From: Bacillota bacterium
GTDB taxonomy: Bacteria > Bacillota > Clostridia > Oscillospirales > Acutalibacteraceae
DNA length: 64,000 bases
NCBI GenBank assembly: GCA_023390175.1
Contig: JAEWDK010000001.1
Coordinates: forward strand, 1 to 64,000
Direction of reading: 5' to 3'
A program made the position numbers and the translations under genes. The notes under the pieces are model-generated. The model was not told the origin of the DNA, searched no databases, and saw only the letters and a program-made list of their open reading frames with translations. Positions within the stretch are counted from its first letter, which is position 1; each line of letters starts with the position of its first letter. Positions 31,963-40,380 of the stretch are shown here, one piece after another.

Positions 31963-32946
31963 CTATTTACGAATCAGGTTTTGCCCCTGCGCGGACTTTT
32001 CTAGCATTTGCTCCATCTCAATTGTAATATTTCCGGACTGCATCAATCCCATAACACAAGCCCCTACGACCGGCTCATATTTGGCGCTGATGATATTGGC
32101 ATTTGGGGCGGACTGGCCGATGAATTTTTTCACCATCATGGTCAGTCTGTTATTCTCCCCCTTAAACACGCTGCCTGCCAAAACAACATCCACGCGAGAA
32201 AGCAGCATATCCATACGATTTAATCCCGCAACCAGGTAATTGCTCATTTTATCCGCAAATTCGTCCAGCAGCTGCAACGTTACAGCATCCCCATCCTCGG
32301 CAAGGCGAACAATCTGCGGGACCAAAGGGGTGATACTGGTCAAAAATTCACTGTTCGTCGCAGATACATGAAGTAAATCATCTATGGTTTTTTTACCGGA
32401 AAAATCCATGAACAGCTCGGTCAGCTTGGTCGGAGGGCAAAAGCCCAGCTGCGCGTCAAAAACCTTTCTGAGCGCTCTTTGTGCCAGCGCGCTTCCACCC
32501 TGCATGCTGCTTTCAATATAATCCCCTAGCACAAACAGGTCGCCGGCCGGGCTGATTACCGCACCGTTCAAGCCTGTTCCGGCACACAGAACCGCGCCGC
32601 AGGTATTTCTTGTACCGCCGTACATTGCAATCAGGCAATCGTTATATGCCTTTACATTCCGAACTCCTGTGGTTTCACGCAGCGCAATTTCCAGCTGGGG
32701 GGTATTTTCAGGCCAATCCAAACCGGTAATTCCCGCAACAACCCGATTGATGTCCTGCGGGTTAATTCCTGCCTGCTGCTCCGCTGCCTGAATTGCGTCA
32801 GCCACAAAAGACATTGCATAGTTCATACCGTCCTCGGGATAATAGGCTCCTTTCACAGACCCGGCACCGCAAATTTCACCCGCAGTATTGATAATTGCTG
32901 CAGCTGTTTTCGTCCCACCCTGATCAATTCCTAAAATGTAGTTCAA
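31963..32946 (-). CDS. BadF/BadG-type sugar kinase (N-acetylglucosamine kinase-like)
   Basis: This 327-residue protein of the ASKHA fold has the phosphate-1 motif LGIDQGGTKTAAA at the N-terminus, a phosphate-2 region AVLCAGTGLNGAV (about 118-130) and LGDYIESSMQGGSALAQRAL, which matches the GDEGSG-type segment. Without the benzoyl-CoA reductase partners, such proteins are usually hexosamine or sugar kinases. It is last in the ABC operon, so it probably phosphorylates the imported sugar. Translation starts at TTG 32944-32946 with GGAGGAA upstream. The kinase would supply the phosphate for the GH4 enzyme encoded nearby (inference). Confidence 0.82.
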   Translation of the reverse strand: MNYILGIDQGGTKTAAAIINTAGEICGAGSVKGAYYPEDGMNYAMSFVADAIQAAEQQAGINPQDINRVVAGITGLDWPENTPQLEIALRETTGVRNVKAYNDCLIAMYGGTRNTCGAVLCAGTGLNGAVISPAGDLFVLGDYIESSMQGGSALAQRALRKVFDAQLGFCPPTKLTELFMDFSGKKTIDDLLHVSATNSEFLTSITPLVPQIVRLAEDGDAVTLQLLDEFADKMSNYLVAGLNRMDMLLSRVDVVLAGSVFKGENNRLTMMVKKFIGQSAPNANIISAKYEPVVGACVMGLMQSGNITIEMEQMLEKSAQGQNLIRK

Positions 32947-33000
32947 AAGGATTCCTCCACAATTTCATGGGATGCGGTGATCTCACGCTCCACGAAGAAT

Positions 33001-34395
33001 TTATTTATTTCCGTTTGCCAGAATTTCTTTCAGCGTCGCATCCAGTTTACCGGTAAGCGCCGGACAAACATCCGCGGCCTTGCTCTTGCCGTTCGTAACA
33101 TTTGTCAGTTCATTCGCCAGCAAATTATGAATTTGGCCGGATCCGGTAATCAAATGCTCAACATCCTCAACTCCATACTGCAATCCGCCTGTGATAACAT
33201 TTTTCAGATCAGCAGGATCGACACTGGAAAAGAAATTGTAATATGTATCGAGCGCCAGCGTGCTTGAAGGAGGATTCCCTTCACTGTACTCAATCATTTT
33301 CTTCTGTATTTCCGGTTCTGCCATAAAGGAAATAAACTTAAAAGCTTCTTCCGGGTGTTTTGAACCCTTTAAAACGAAATACGGGTCGGTGAACAATACG
33401 TCCCTTGCTTTTTCATTCGCGCCAATCGGGACGGCTGCCACGCCGACACGGAACGGCAGATCATTTAAGCCGGAAAGTCCCCACGCGCCTTCCACTTCCA
33501 TTGCAATTTTACCGGTCAAAAGCGGGTCGCTGTCGTTGCTGCCGGTCATCGCCGTTAAGGTCGCCGGGTTTGGGCTGACACCGTCAACAAACGCAAGATC
33601 AGCTATGCGCTGATAAGCGGAAATAACGTCGGACTTCGCCATATTGCTGCTTGCGGCATAGCCCTTTTTATTGTTGTCCATATTAAACAGCTTGGGTCCG
33701 AAATACTCCGTATCCTGCAGCGGGCTTTTTGCACTCCAATCCCACTCCAGGCCATACACCTTGTCTCCACCCTTGCCTGAGGTCAGTTTTTTTGCGACTT
33801 CAACCATTTTATCAAAAGTCCAGCTCTTATCGTTATAATCCGAGGGCGGATACGCAACGTGCGCTTTATCGAAAATATCCTTATTATAAATAAGAACGCT
33901 GGTAAAGGTATTGAGCGGGATTCCATATGTTTTTCCGTCTATAACCGCGGTGTCCATAACGTTTTTCGGAATTCCGAGTTTTTGATAGTCAAACTTATAT
34001 TTTTCAATATAAGGTGTTAAATCCGTCAGCAGACCTTTGCTGTAAAAGTCCATGAACCCCATTAACTGGACATGTGTGGTAACATCCGGCGCTGTTCCTG
34101 AGGCGACGAGCGTTTGCAGTTTGGAGTCGAACTGGTCATAGGGCACCGGGATGACCTCAACCTTAATGTTGGGGTTTCTCTTTGTAAATTCAGCGCCTAA
34201 TTTGTCAAAATACGCTTTATCCGGTGAATTGGCCTGCATGATGGTAATCGTAACCGGACCGCTTCCTGCGCTGTTCACCGTGCCGTTTGCATCTGCCGTT
34301 TTTCCAACACTTTGCCCGGTGCAGCCGCCCATCATGCCCGCGGACAGGAGTATGGCCAGTGCAGCCGCCGTGATCGATTTTACTGTTTTGTTCAT
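33001..34395 (-). CDS. Sugar ABC transporter substrate-binding lipoprotein
   Basis: This 464-residue extracellular binding protein of solute-binding family 1 has a lipoprotein signal peptide: MNKTVK, a hydrophobic core, and a lipobox ending at Cys25 (AGMMGGC). Mature features include ITIMQANSPDKAYFDKLGAEF and GKIAMEVEGAWG. I start it at ATG 34393-34395, after AAGGGGG. It follows the two permease genes by 41 bases. No ATPase gene is in this operon; a shared MsmX-type ATPase elsewhere is likely, as for other transporters of this class. The ligand is unknown; the kinase and GH4 neighbours suggest a disaccharide. Confidence 0.92.
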   Translation of the reverse strand: MNKTVKSITAAALAILLSAGMMGGCTGQSVGKTADANGTVNSAGSGPVTITIMQANSPDKAYFDKLGAEFTKRNPNIKVEVIPVPYDQFDSKLQTLVASGTAPDVTTHVQLMGFMDFYSKGLLTDLTPYIEKYKFDYQKLGIPKNVMDTAVIDGKTYGIPLNTFTSVLIYNKDIFDKAHVAYPPSDYNDKSWTFDKMVEVAKKLTSGKGGDKVYGLEWDWSAKSPLQDTEYFGPKLFNMDNNKKGYAASSNMAKSDVISAYQRIADLAFVDGVSPNPATLTAMTGSNDSDPLLTGKIAMEVEGAWGLSGLNDLPFRVGVAAVPIGANEKARDVLFTDPYFVLKGSKHPEEAFKFISFMAEPEIQKKMIEYSEGNPPSSTLALDTYYNFFSSVDPADLKNVITGGLQYGVEDVEHLITGSGQIHNLLANELTNVTNGKSKAADVCPALTGKLDATLKEILANGNK

Positions 34396-34436
34396 AATAA
34401 AATCCCCCTTCAAATAAGTTCATTTTTAACGGGTTT

Positions 34437-35297
34437 TTACTCTTTGATACCGGTTGTCACAATTCCTTCCACAAAGTAACGCTGACAGAAAATAAACAGG
34501 AGAATACAGGGCAGCGCTGAATAAAGCGCCGCGACCATCATCGTATTCCAGGGCGGAAGGCGAAACTTTGAAGTAAGGCCGGAAAGAAGGATTGGCAGTG
34601 TATATTTGTCCGTACTGCTCAAATAAATTACCGGGCCAAGCAAATCATCCCAGCTCCACATGAAGGAAAAGATTGCCACCGTAGCAAGCGCTGTTTTCGA
34701 CAGCGGCAATGCGATTGTCGAAAAAATTCTAAATTCACTGCAGCCGTCAATTCTTGCGGCCTCGAACATTTCGTTTCCGATGGAGCCGAAGAATTGCTTG
34801 AGAAGAAAAATCATATAGGAGGAACCGAAAAAGGACGGAACAATCAGCGGAAGATATGTATCTACCCATCTCAGATTATTAAATAGGATATATTGCGGAA
34901 TCATTACGGATGGATAAGGAATCATCAGCGCGGACATTACAAGCATAAAAAGAAAGTTTTTTCCGCGCGCATTGTAGCGGGAAAATCCAAAAGCCACAAG
35001 GGAAGAGGAAAGGAGTGTTCCCAATACAATAAAAAGTGAAACAAACAAACTGTTAAAAAAGTAAGGAAGGAAGTTCAGCTTATCAAAAACAGTAACCAAA
35101 TTTGAGAAAACAAACTGATGCGGAATAAAGGTAGGCGGATACTGGAAAATTTCCGATGCCGGCTTCAGTGCCGTCGTAAGCATTACAAAAACGGGCAGAA
35201 GCATAATGCAGGACAGGCAGACCAGGATTAAAAACGTAACGATGGATATAACCCGTGTTTTTGTTTTGTTGCCGAAACGAACATATCCCTCCTTCAA
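34437..35297 (-). CDS. Sugar ABC transporter permease, MalG type
   Basis: This 286-residue permease has six membrane segments. The cytoplasmic EAA loop that docks the ATPase reads EAARIDGCSEFRIFSTIALP (about 194-213). It is the last-but-one transport protein of the operon. The gene starts at TTG, overlapping the end of the MalF-type gene by four bases (TTGA), with GGGGGGTG upstream; there is no in-frame ATG nearby. Confidence 0.93.
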   Translation of the reverse strand: MKEGYVRFGNKTKTRVISIVTFLILVCLSCIMLLPVFVMLTTALKPASEIFQYPPTFIPHQFVFSNLVTVFDKLNFLPYFFNSLFVSLFIVLGTLLSSSLVAFGFSRYNARGKNFLFMLVMSALMIPYPSVMIPQYILFNNLRWVDTYLPLIVPSFFGSSYMIFLLKQFFGSIGNEMFEAARIDGCSEFRIFSTIALPLSKTALATVAIFSFMWSWDDLLGPVIYLSSTDKYTLPILLSGLTSKFRLPPWNTMMVAALYSALPCILLFIFCQRYFVEGIVTTGIKE

Positions 35298-36178
35298 TTA
35301 TTTTCACCCCCCTGATAATAAACATAGCGTTTGGAAAACTTAAGGATAAACCAGGTAATTGCCATAACGCCGATTAACAGCATCCAGGACAGTGCCGAAG
35401 CATAGCCCATTTTGAAATTTACGAAAGCATTTTGATAAATGTTGATCACGTAAAATGTGGTAGCATAATGCGGGCCGCCTTTTGTCATGACAAAAGCCTG
35501 GGTAAACACTTGAAAAGAATTGATGAGCCCGATAATAAGCTGGAACAGAAAGATCGGGGAAATCATCGGTAAAGTCACGTTGCGCAAACGGTCAAAAAAT
35601 TTTGCGCCATCCAGTACCGAAGCTTCGATCAGGTTTTTCGGAACCCCCTGCAGTGCGGCGAGAAAAAGCACCATTCCCTCCCCCGTCGTCCACAGACTCA
35701 TAATAATAAGCGACGGAACCGCCCAGTTTTCATCCATCAGCCACAGCGGGCCTTCCACATTCATCAGGGAAAGCAGATGATTGACTATTCCAAACTGAGG
35801 ATTAAAAATCCAGCTCCAAAGCAAGGAAAGCGATACACCCGAAATCATGCTCGGCAAATACATGAATGTTCTGAACGCCCCCTTACAGGACACATTTGCG
35901 TTCAGCAGCATTGCAAAAATGAGGGAAAGGATCAGTCCAAGCGGAACGCTGATCAATGTGTAATAAAAGGTTACTTTAATGGAAACTGCGAAAACCGGGT
36001 CCTGAAATGCGGATATGTAGTTTGACAGCCCCACAAAATTCGGGGTATGAGCCGCGTCATAGTCAGTCAAACTGAAGTAGAACGAAGAAACAATCGGATA
36101 CAGGGTAAAAAGCAGGAATCCGATAATCCACGGCGAAATAAAAAGATAAAAATTCCGGTTATGCTCTTTTTTGCTCAA
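35294..36178 (-). CDS. Sugar ABC transporter permease, MalF type
   Basis: This 294-residue permease has six membrane segments starting near residue 13, and an EAA loop EASVLDGAKFFDRLRNVTLP (about 186-205). It is the first gene of the LacI-controlled ABC operon. It starts at TTG 36176-36178 with GGAAGGAATG upstream. A consensus promoter and a LacI-type operator lie 50 to 105 bases upstream. Confidence 0.93.
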   Translation of the reverse strand: MSKKEHNRNFYLFISPWIIGFLLFTLYPIVSSFYFSLTDYDAAHTPNFVGLSNYISAFQDPVFAVSIKVTFYYTLISVPLGLILSLIFAMLLNANVSCKGAFRTFMYLPSMISGVSLSLLWSWIFNPQFGIVNHLLSLMNVEGPLWLMDENWAVPSLIIMSLWTTGEGMVLFLAALQGVPKNLIEASVLDGAKFFDRLRNVTLPMISPIFLFQLIIGLINSFQVFTQAFVMTKGGPHYATTFYVINIYQNAFVNFKMGYASALSWMLLIGVMAITWFILKFSKRYVYYQGGENN

Positions 36179-36226
36179 AATATCATTCCTTCCATCGTTG
36201 AGTGTAACGTGAGGGTGGCTGATACG

Positions 36227-36240
36227 TGTATCGATTTACA
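36227..36240. promoter_or_regulatory. LacI-type operator, ABC operon copy
   Basis: TGTATCGATTTACA lies just downstream of the -10 of the MalF-type promoter. It shares TATCGATWTACA with sites at 36384 and 37500, all flanking units of the same locus. Confidence 0.75.
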
Positions 36241-36252
36241 TTTGTTAGGTAT

Positions 36253-36281
36253 TTTATATCATATTCGCAGGGAAGTGTCAA
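36253..36281 (-). promoter_or_regulatory. Promoter of the BadF/ABC operon
   Basis: On the minus strand TTGACA (36276-36281), a 17-base spacer and TATAAA (36253-36258). The LacI operator at 36227-36240 follows the expected start site, so repression by blocking elongation or initiation is likely. Confidence 0.8.
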
Positions 36282-36352
36282 TAGTTATTTTACAAAAATA
36301 ATTCTAATAATTGTGGAAAAGTAGTCATATTTTAGTAAAATTAAACTCATTC

Positions 36353-36380
36353 TTGACATTTCCAAAGGGTTTGTTATACT
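36353..36380 (+). promoter_or_regulatory. Promoter of the LacI gene
   Basis: TTGACA (36353-36358), a 16-base spacer and TATACT (36375-36380). An operator starts four bases downstream, which implies autorepression. Confidence 0.75.
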
Positions 36381-36383
36381 GTA

Positions 36384-36397
36384 TGTATCGATATACA
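36384..36397. promoter_or_regulatory. LacI-type operator, autoregulatory copy
   Basis: TGTATCGATATACA overlaps the expected transcription start of the LacI gene, 42 bases before its start codon. Confidence 0.75.
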
Positions 36398-36438
36398 TTA
36401 AATAAATACAGTTTACTTTCTTATTAGGATGTGGTGAT

Positions 36439-37440
36439 ATGGCTACAATTTCTGAAATAGCTGAAAAAGCGAACGTTTCCAGAACCCTTGTTTCCAGAGT
36501 TTTGAATAATAAATCCGGCGTCAGCCCGGAAAACCGTGAGCGCATTCTTGCGGTAATAGAGGAATACAACTATGTTCCCAATGAACTGGCCCGGTCCCTT
36601 GTAAGACAGAAGACACAAACGATTGGCGTTGTAATGGATGATTTGTGCAACAGCTTTTTCTTTGATTTAATTTCAGGACTGCAGGATTCCGGGGAACTGC
36701 TGGGTTACAATGTGCTTTTTTGCAGCGGCCGCAGCAGCATGGACATTAAGCTGAAATATGTTGACTATTTTTCCCAAGGAAGAACGGATGGCGTAATCGC
36801 CTACGGAAGTAATTTGGTAGATGATCAGGTTTTTCGAAATCTCGTATTGAAGGCCCCTAATTTCGTACTGATTGAGGGCGACCTGCCCAATATGAAGATC
36901 AACAATATCCTGTTAAACAATTTCAGCGGCGCATACAGGGCTACTGAGCACCTGATTAAAATGGGATACCATAAAATTATTCACCTCACCGGTGACATGA
37001 ACTATAAGGTTTCGCTGGACAGATTAAACGGTTTTGTAAAGGCAATGCGGGACTATTCCATTCCCATTGAGCAAAACACCATTATTTATGCTGATTTTGA
37101 CGAGAAAATGGCTTACGAGCAGATGAATAAAACGATTGCAAATGATTATATTCCGGACGCCTGTTTTGCCGGCGCTGATAAAACCGCCTTCGGCGCAATC
37201 CGCGCCATGTACGAGCACGGCCTGACTGCACCCGGCGACATCGCCATTATCGGCTTTGACGGTGACGAACCGTCCACCCGCGACATTGTGTTTCCGCAGT
37301 TGACAACCATGCGCCAGCCCTTGTATGAAATGGGGTTTGAAGGGATGAAAATGCTTATCAATGTAATTGAAAATCCAGAAACAGAGCCGCAAACAAAGAT
37401 ATTCGAACCGGAGTTTGTCGTAAGAGATACCTGCAAGTAA
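36439..37440 (+). CDS. LacI-family transcriptional repressor
   Basis: This 333-residue repressor has the LacI helix-turn-helix (ATISEIAEKANVSRTLVSRV, residues 2-21) with hinge region SPENRERILAVIEEYNYVPNELARSL, followed by a periplasmic-binding-protein-like effector domain (about 60-333) with ending KIFEPEFVVRDTCK. It sits between the divergent ABC operon and the GH4 gene. Three copies of one operator motif precede these three units, so it very likely controls all of them and itself. The effector is probably the sugar or its phosphate. Confidence 0.94.
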   Translation: MATISEIAEKANVSRTLVSRVLNNKSGVSPENRERILAVIEEYNYVPNELARSLVRQKTQTIGVVMDDLCNSFFFDLISGLQDSGELLGYNVLFCSGRSSMDIKLKYVDYFSQGRTDGVIAYGSNLVDDQVFRNLVLKAPNFVLIEGDLPNMKINNILLNNFSGAYRATEHLIKMGYHKIIHLTGDMNYKVSLDRLNGFVKAMRDYSIPIEQNTIIYADFDEKMAYEQMNKTIANDYIPDACFAGADKTAFGAIRAMYEHGLTAPGDIAIIGFDGDEPSTRDIVFPQLTTMRQPLYEMGFEGMKMLINVIENPETEPQTKIFEPEFVVRDTCK

Positions 37441-37463
37441 TTTTTATATACACATTTTAGAAC

Positions 37464-37490
37464 ACGCTCTGACAAGAGCGTTTCTATTTT
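37464..37490 (+). terminator. Weak terminator after the LacI gene
   Basis: ACGCTCT (37464-37470) pairs with AGAGCGT (37475-37481), followed by TTCTATTTT. The stem is short, so some read-through into the GH4 gene is possible. Confidence 0.5.
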
Positions 37491-37499
37491 GAGAATATG

Positions 37500-37513
37500 T
37501 ATATCGATTTACA
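37500..37513. promoter_or_regulatory. LacI-type operator, GH4 copy
   Basis: TATATCGATTTACA lies 40 bases before the GH4 start codon. It matches TATCGATWTACA, the core of the two sites upstream; its left edge differs by one base. Confidence 0.7.
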
Positions 37514-37552
37514 TTACATTTTTTAACAAAATTGAAAAGGAGTAAAGTTATT

Positions 37553-38890
37553 ATGACTGAAAGAGGTTTGAAAATTGCTACAATAGGCGGAGGTTCCAGC
37601 TATACGCCCGAGTTAATCGAAGGATTCATTGACCGTTATGCCGAGCTTCCGGTCAAAGACATTTACCTGGTGGACATAGAAGAAGGAAAAGAAAAACTCG
37701 AAATTGTAACCGCCCTTGCCAAGAGGATGGTCGCGAAAAAAAACATTGACATGCATGTCCATGCAACACTGAACAGAGAGGAAGCGCTAAAAGACGCCGA
37801 CTTTGTAACCACACAGTTCCGTGTCGGCCAGCTGGAAGCAAGAATCCGCGATGAAAAAATTCCGCTTCGATATCATGTAATCGGTCAAGAGACCACCGGG
37901 CCGGGCGGTTTTGCCAAAGCGCTGCGCACAGTCCCCGTTATTCTTGATATCTGCAGGGATATGGAGCGCCTTTGCCCCAATGCCTGGCTGATTAACTTTA
38001 CGAATCCTTCCGGACTGGTTACCGAAGCTGTTCTGAAATACACCAATATAAAAGCAATCGGTCTGTGCAATGTTCCGATTGGCATGGTAAGCGATATTGC
38101 GGAAAAATACAAAGTATCTGCCGACAAAGTGTTTGTTGATTTTGTTGGTATCAACCATTTGCTATGGGGGCAAAAGGTCACAGTGGAAGGCAGGGATGTT
38201 ACCGCTGAGCTGGTGGAAGACGCATCCAAAGACACCGACCACGAGGTAATGGCAAATATTCCGGACATTAAAGCCGCATCAGCCTTCATGCATTCGCTGG
38301 GCATGCTGCCGATCGGTTATTTGAAATATTATTACCTTACCCCTGAAATGTTGGAAGAGTGTGTGAAAGCCGCCAAGGGCAATGGCGTAAGGGGTGAAGT
38401 GGTTAAAAAGGTTGAAGCGGAATTATTCGAGCTCTACAAAGACCCGAACCTTTCTGCCAAGCCGCCGCAGCTTGCGGAAAGAGGCGGCGCGCATTATTCC
38501 GATGCGGCCTGTTCCCTAATTAATTCGATTTACAATAATAAGGGAGATATGCAGACCGTGAATGTACGCAACAACGGTACCAACCAAGACTTGCCTGATA
38601 ACGTTGTTATTGAGCGCAACTGTATTATTGACAGTCAGGGCGCGCACCCGCTGACATTAGGCCGCACGCCGATGAAGGTAAGGGGACTGCTGCAGGTTGT
38701 AAAAGCCTATGAAGAGTTGACCATTGAAGCGGCTGTGCACGGGGATTACGGCTGCGCCCTGCAGGCTCTTACCATTCACCCGCTGGTTCCATCCTCTACA
38801 ATTGCCAAAAGCCTGCTCGACGATATTATTTCAGAGAACAGAGCATATTTGCCGGAATTCAAGGATTTGAGCCCGGATTTGCTCCGCTGA
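37553..38890 (+). CDS. GH4 glycosidase, probable 6-phospho-beta-glucosidase
   Basis: This 445-residue NAD- and metal-dependent glycosidase of family 4 has a Rossmann NAD site IATIGGGSSYTPEL (8-21). The metal ligands are Cys172 (CNVPIG) and His202 (NHL), and INFTNPSG lies between them. The GGGSSYTPEL start is typical of 6-phospho-beta-glucosidases (LicH, ChbF, BglT). Family 4 also contains enzymes for unphosphorylated sugars. I start it at ATG 37553-37555 after AAGGAG. The importer here is an ABC system, which does not phosphorylate, so the phosphate would have to come from the BadF-type kinase. The sugar may be a beta-linked disaccharide such as cellobiose or chitobiose. Confidence 0.87.
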   Translation: MTERGLKIATIGGGSSYTPELIEGFIDRYAELPVKDIYLVDIEEGKEKLEIVTALAKRMVAKKNIDMHVHATLNREEALKDADFVTTQFRVGQLEARIRDEKIPLRYHVIGQETTGPGGFAKALRTVPVILDICRDMERLCPNAWLINFTNPSGLVTEAVLKYTNIKAIGLCNVPIGMVSDIAEKYKVSADKVFVDFVGINHLLWGQKVTVEGRDVTAELVEDASKDTDHEVMANIPDIKAASAFMHSLGMLPIGYLKYYYLTPEMLEECVKAAKGNGVRGEVVKKVEAELFELYKDPNLSAKPPQLAERGGAHYSDAACSLINSIYNNKGDMQTVNVRNNGTNQDLPDNVVIERNCIIDSQGAHPLTLGRTPMKVRGLLQVVKAYEELTIEAAVHGDYGCALQALTIHPLVPSSTIAKSLLDDIISENRAYLPEFKDLSPDLLR

Positions 38891-38963
38891 ATAAACGCGA
38901 AAACACCGGATTTCTGAATTTTTTGTAGTCGTATTATCTGATTTTCGAATTCGATTAAATGAT

Positions 38964-39008
38964 AAAAAGCCAGTACAGTTCACAGTTGAACCGTGCCGGC
39001 TTTTTCGA
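38964..39008. terminator. Bidirectional terminator between GH4 and diguanylate cyclase genes
   Basis: A stem from AAAAAGCC to GGCTTTTT (about 38964-38982 with 38987-39005) has three imperfect pairs. T-tracts lie on both strands, between two convergent genes. Confidence 0.75.
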
Positions 39009-39053
39009 TTTTTATTTGCTTTAACCTAACTGCCGCTTGCTGATTGGCCGTAG

Positions 39054-40181
39054 TCATATTACTTTCTGATCATCCGATCTTCTGCCATAAAATCCTTTTA
39101 ATTTCGCTTTGTGCGTGTACATAGCCTTATCCGCCTGAGAAAGCGCAGAGTATATACTTTCACTTTCCTTTCGATTGTAAAAAGCATATCCATAGGCAAG
39201 TATAATTTTGTTTTGGCGATTTTGATTTACTTCAATTAAAAAGTCATCCAGCTGAAGCAGAGCGCGTTCCGCTAATTGCTTTGGAATTTCTTCGCAAATA
39301 ACGCAAAACTCATCGCCGCCGATCCGATAGGTATTGCCAATATTCATAAAGCATTCCTTTATTGATCTTGCGGCATCCAAAATCAGTTCATCCCCGGCTT
39401 TATGCCCGTACACATCATTTGTTTCTTTTAAGTTATTCAAGTCAAACATAAAAATCACAGCATTTTGATTACTATTTACATATTGCGTCATTTCATTCTC
39501 AAACGCAGCACGATTTTTAACTCCGGTTTGTATGTCATTTGTGAACAGCAGCTCGCGCAAAAAAACATAGTACAACAGCAGGGATAAAGCCGCGCTGTTC
39601 CAAATTAAGATTAGATCTCTGAATATAATTTGGAGTATGGACGCAAGCAGGGGCAGCAAAATAATTGCAATAAAGGTTTTCCGATCTTCTATTTCGTATT
39701 CATTGCTATTTTTAATTGCACTTCTTACCATCAGCGCATAATAGAACAGGCTGATGACGGCGGGCAGTAAAAACAAACTCCCCCGTGTATATTGATTTTG
39801 AGAATCCACGAAAAAAATCCAACCTGTTTTATAGCTCAGCACACACATCAGCGCATTAAGGCATAACGGTATGCACATGAATATCTTACGCCAAGTTCTT
39901 TCGTTCTCATTATAATAAAATAATAAAAGGGAAAAAGGAACCGCCGGACTGAAAGAAAACCCCAATATATTAGCGATACGGTTCGGTATTACAAATTTTT
40001 CATTATCGGAAGGGGCCATTAGAATCGTAGCTATTTCTAAAACCAGCAAAAGAATTGTAATCATGCACGTAACTCTATAATTCACGTTTTTCTTTTTATC
40101 CGAAACGTGCCGTTTGGCCATACTTATTGTAAAACAAAGTGAAACAATTGCAAAAACTTCCAAACTGATGGAATACATCAT
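39054..40181 (-). CDS. Membrane diguanylate cyclase
   Basis: This 375-residue protein has about six membrane segments in the first 205 residues, then a GGDEF domain (about 212-370) that makes cyclic di-GMP. The active motif is YRIGGDEF (288-292 for GGDEF), with metal Asp247 in FMFDLNN and DVYGHKAGDE as expected. I see no RxxD inhibitory site in the usual place, so product inhibition may be lacking. The sensor region is all membrane, with no large extracellular domain. No EAL or PilZ gene is in the window. AGCGAGG precedes the start. Confidence 0.9.
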   Translation of the reverse strand: MMYSISLEVFAIVSLCFTISMAKRHVSDKKKNVNYRVTCMITILLLVLEIATILMAPSDNEKFVIPNRIANILGFSFSPAVPFSLLLFYYNENERTWRKIFMCIPLCLNALMCVLSYKTGWIFFVDSQNQYTRGSLFLLPAVISLFYYALMVRSAIKNSNEYEIEDRKTFIAIILLPLLASILQIIFRDLILIWNSAALSLLLYYVFLRELLFTNDIQTGVKNRAAFENEMTQYVNSNQNAVIFMFDLNNLKETNDVYGHKAGDELILDAARSIKECFMNIGNTYRIGGDEFCVICEEIPKQLAERALLQLDDFLIEVNQNRQNKIILAYGYAFYNRKESESIYSALSQADKAMYTHKAKLKGFYGRRSDDQKVI

Positions 40182-40265
40182 ATTCCTCGCTTCCTTTCAT
40201 CCCGGCCAAACAAATCAAATATGTCGAAATTAGTATATCATATCAAAATCAGTTTTTAAAGTATC

Positions 40266-40300
40266 AAAAGTCCCCCCTGGCGTACGCCGGGTGCGGACTT
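40266..40300 (-). terminator. Possible terminator after the AraC gene
   Basis: A hairpin centred on GGCGTACGCC (40279-40288), with outer arms AAGTCC and GGACTT and a bulge, is followed on the minus strand by TTGATACTTT. It is about 80 bases past the AraC stop. Confidence 0.4.
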
Positions 40301-40380
40301 CTGCAAAAAGCGCCTGATTCTTTTGGAAATAAAAAATCCGCCCCGCCAATCAGTGCTGCCGTTGAGCTGACGGACTCAGT

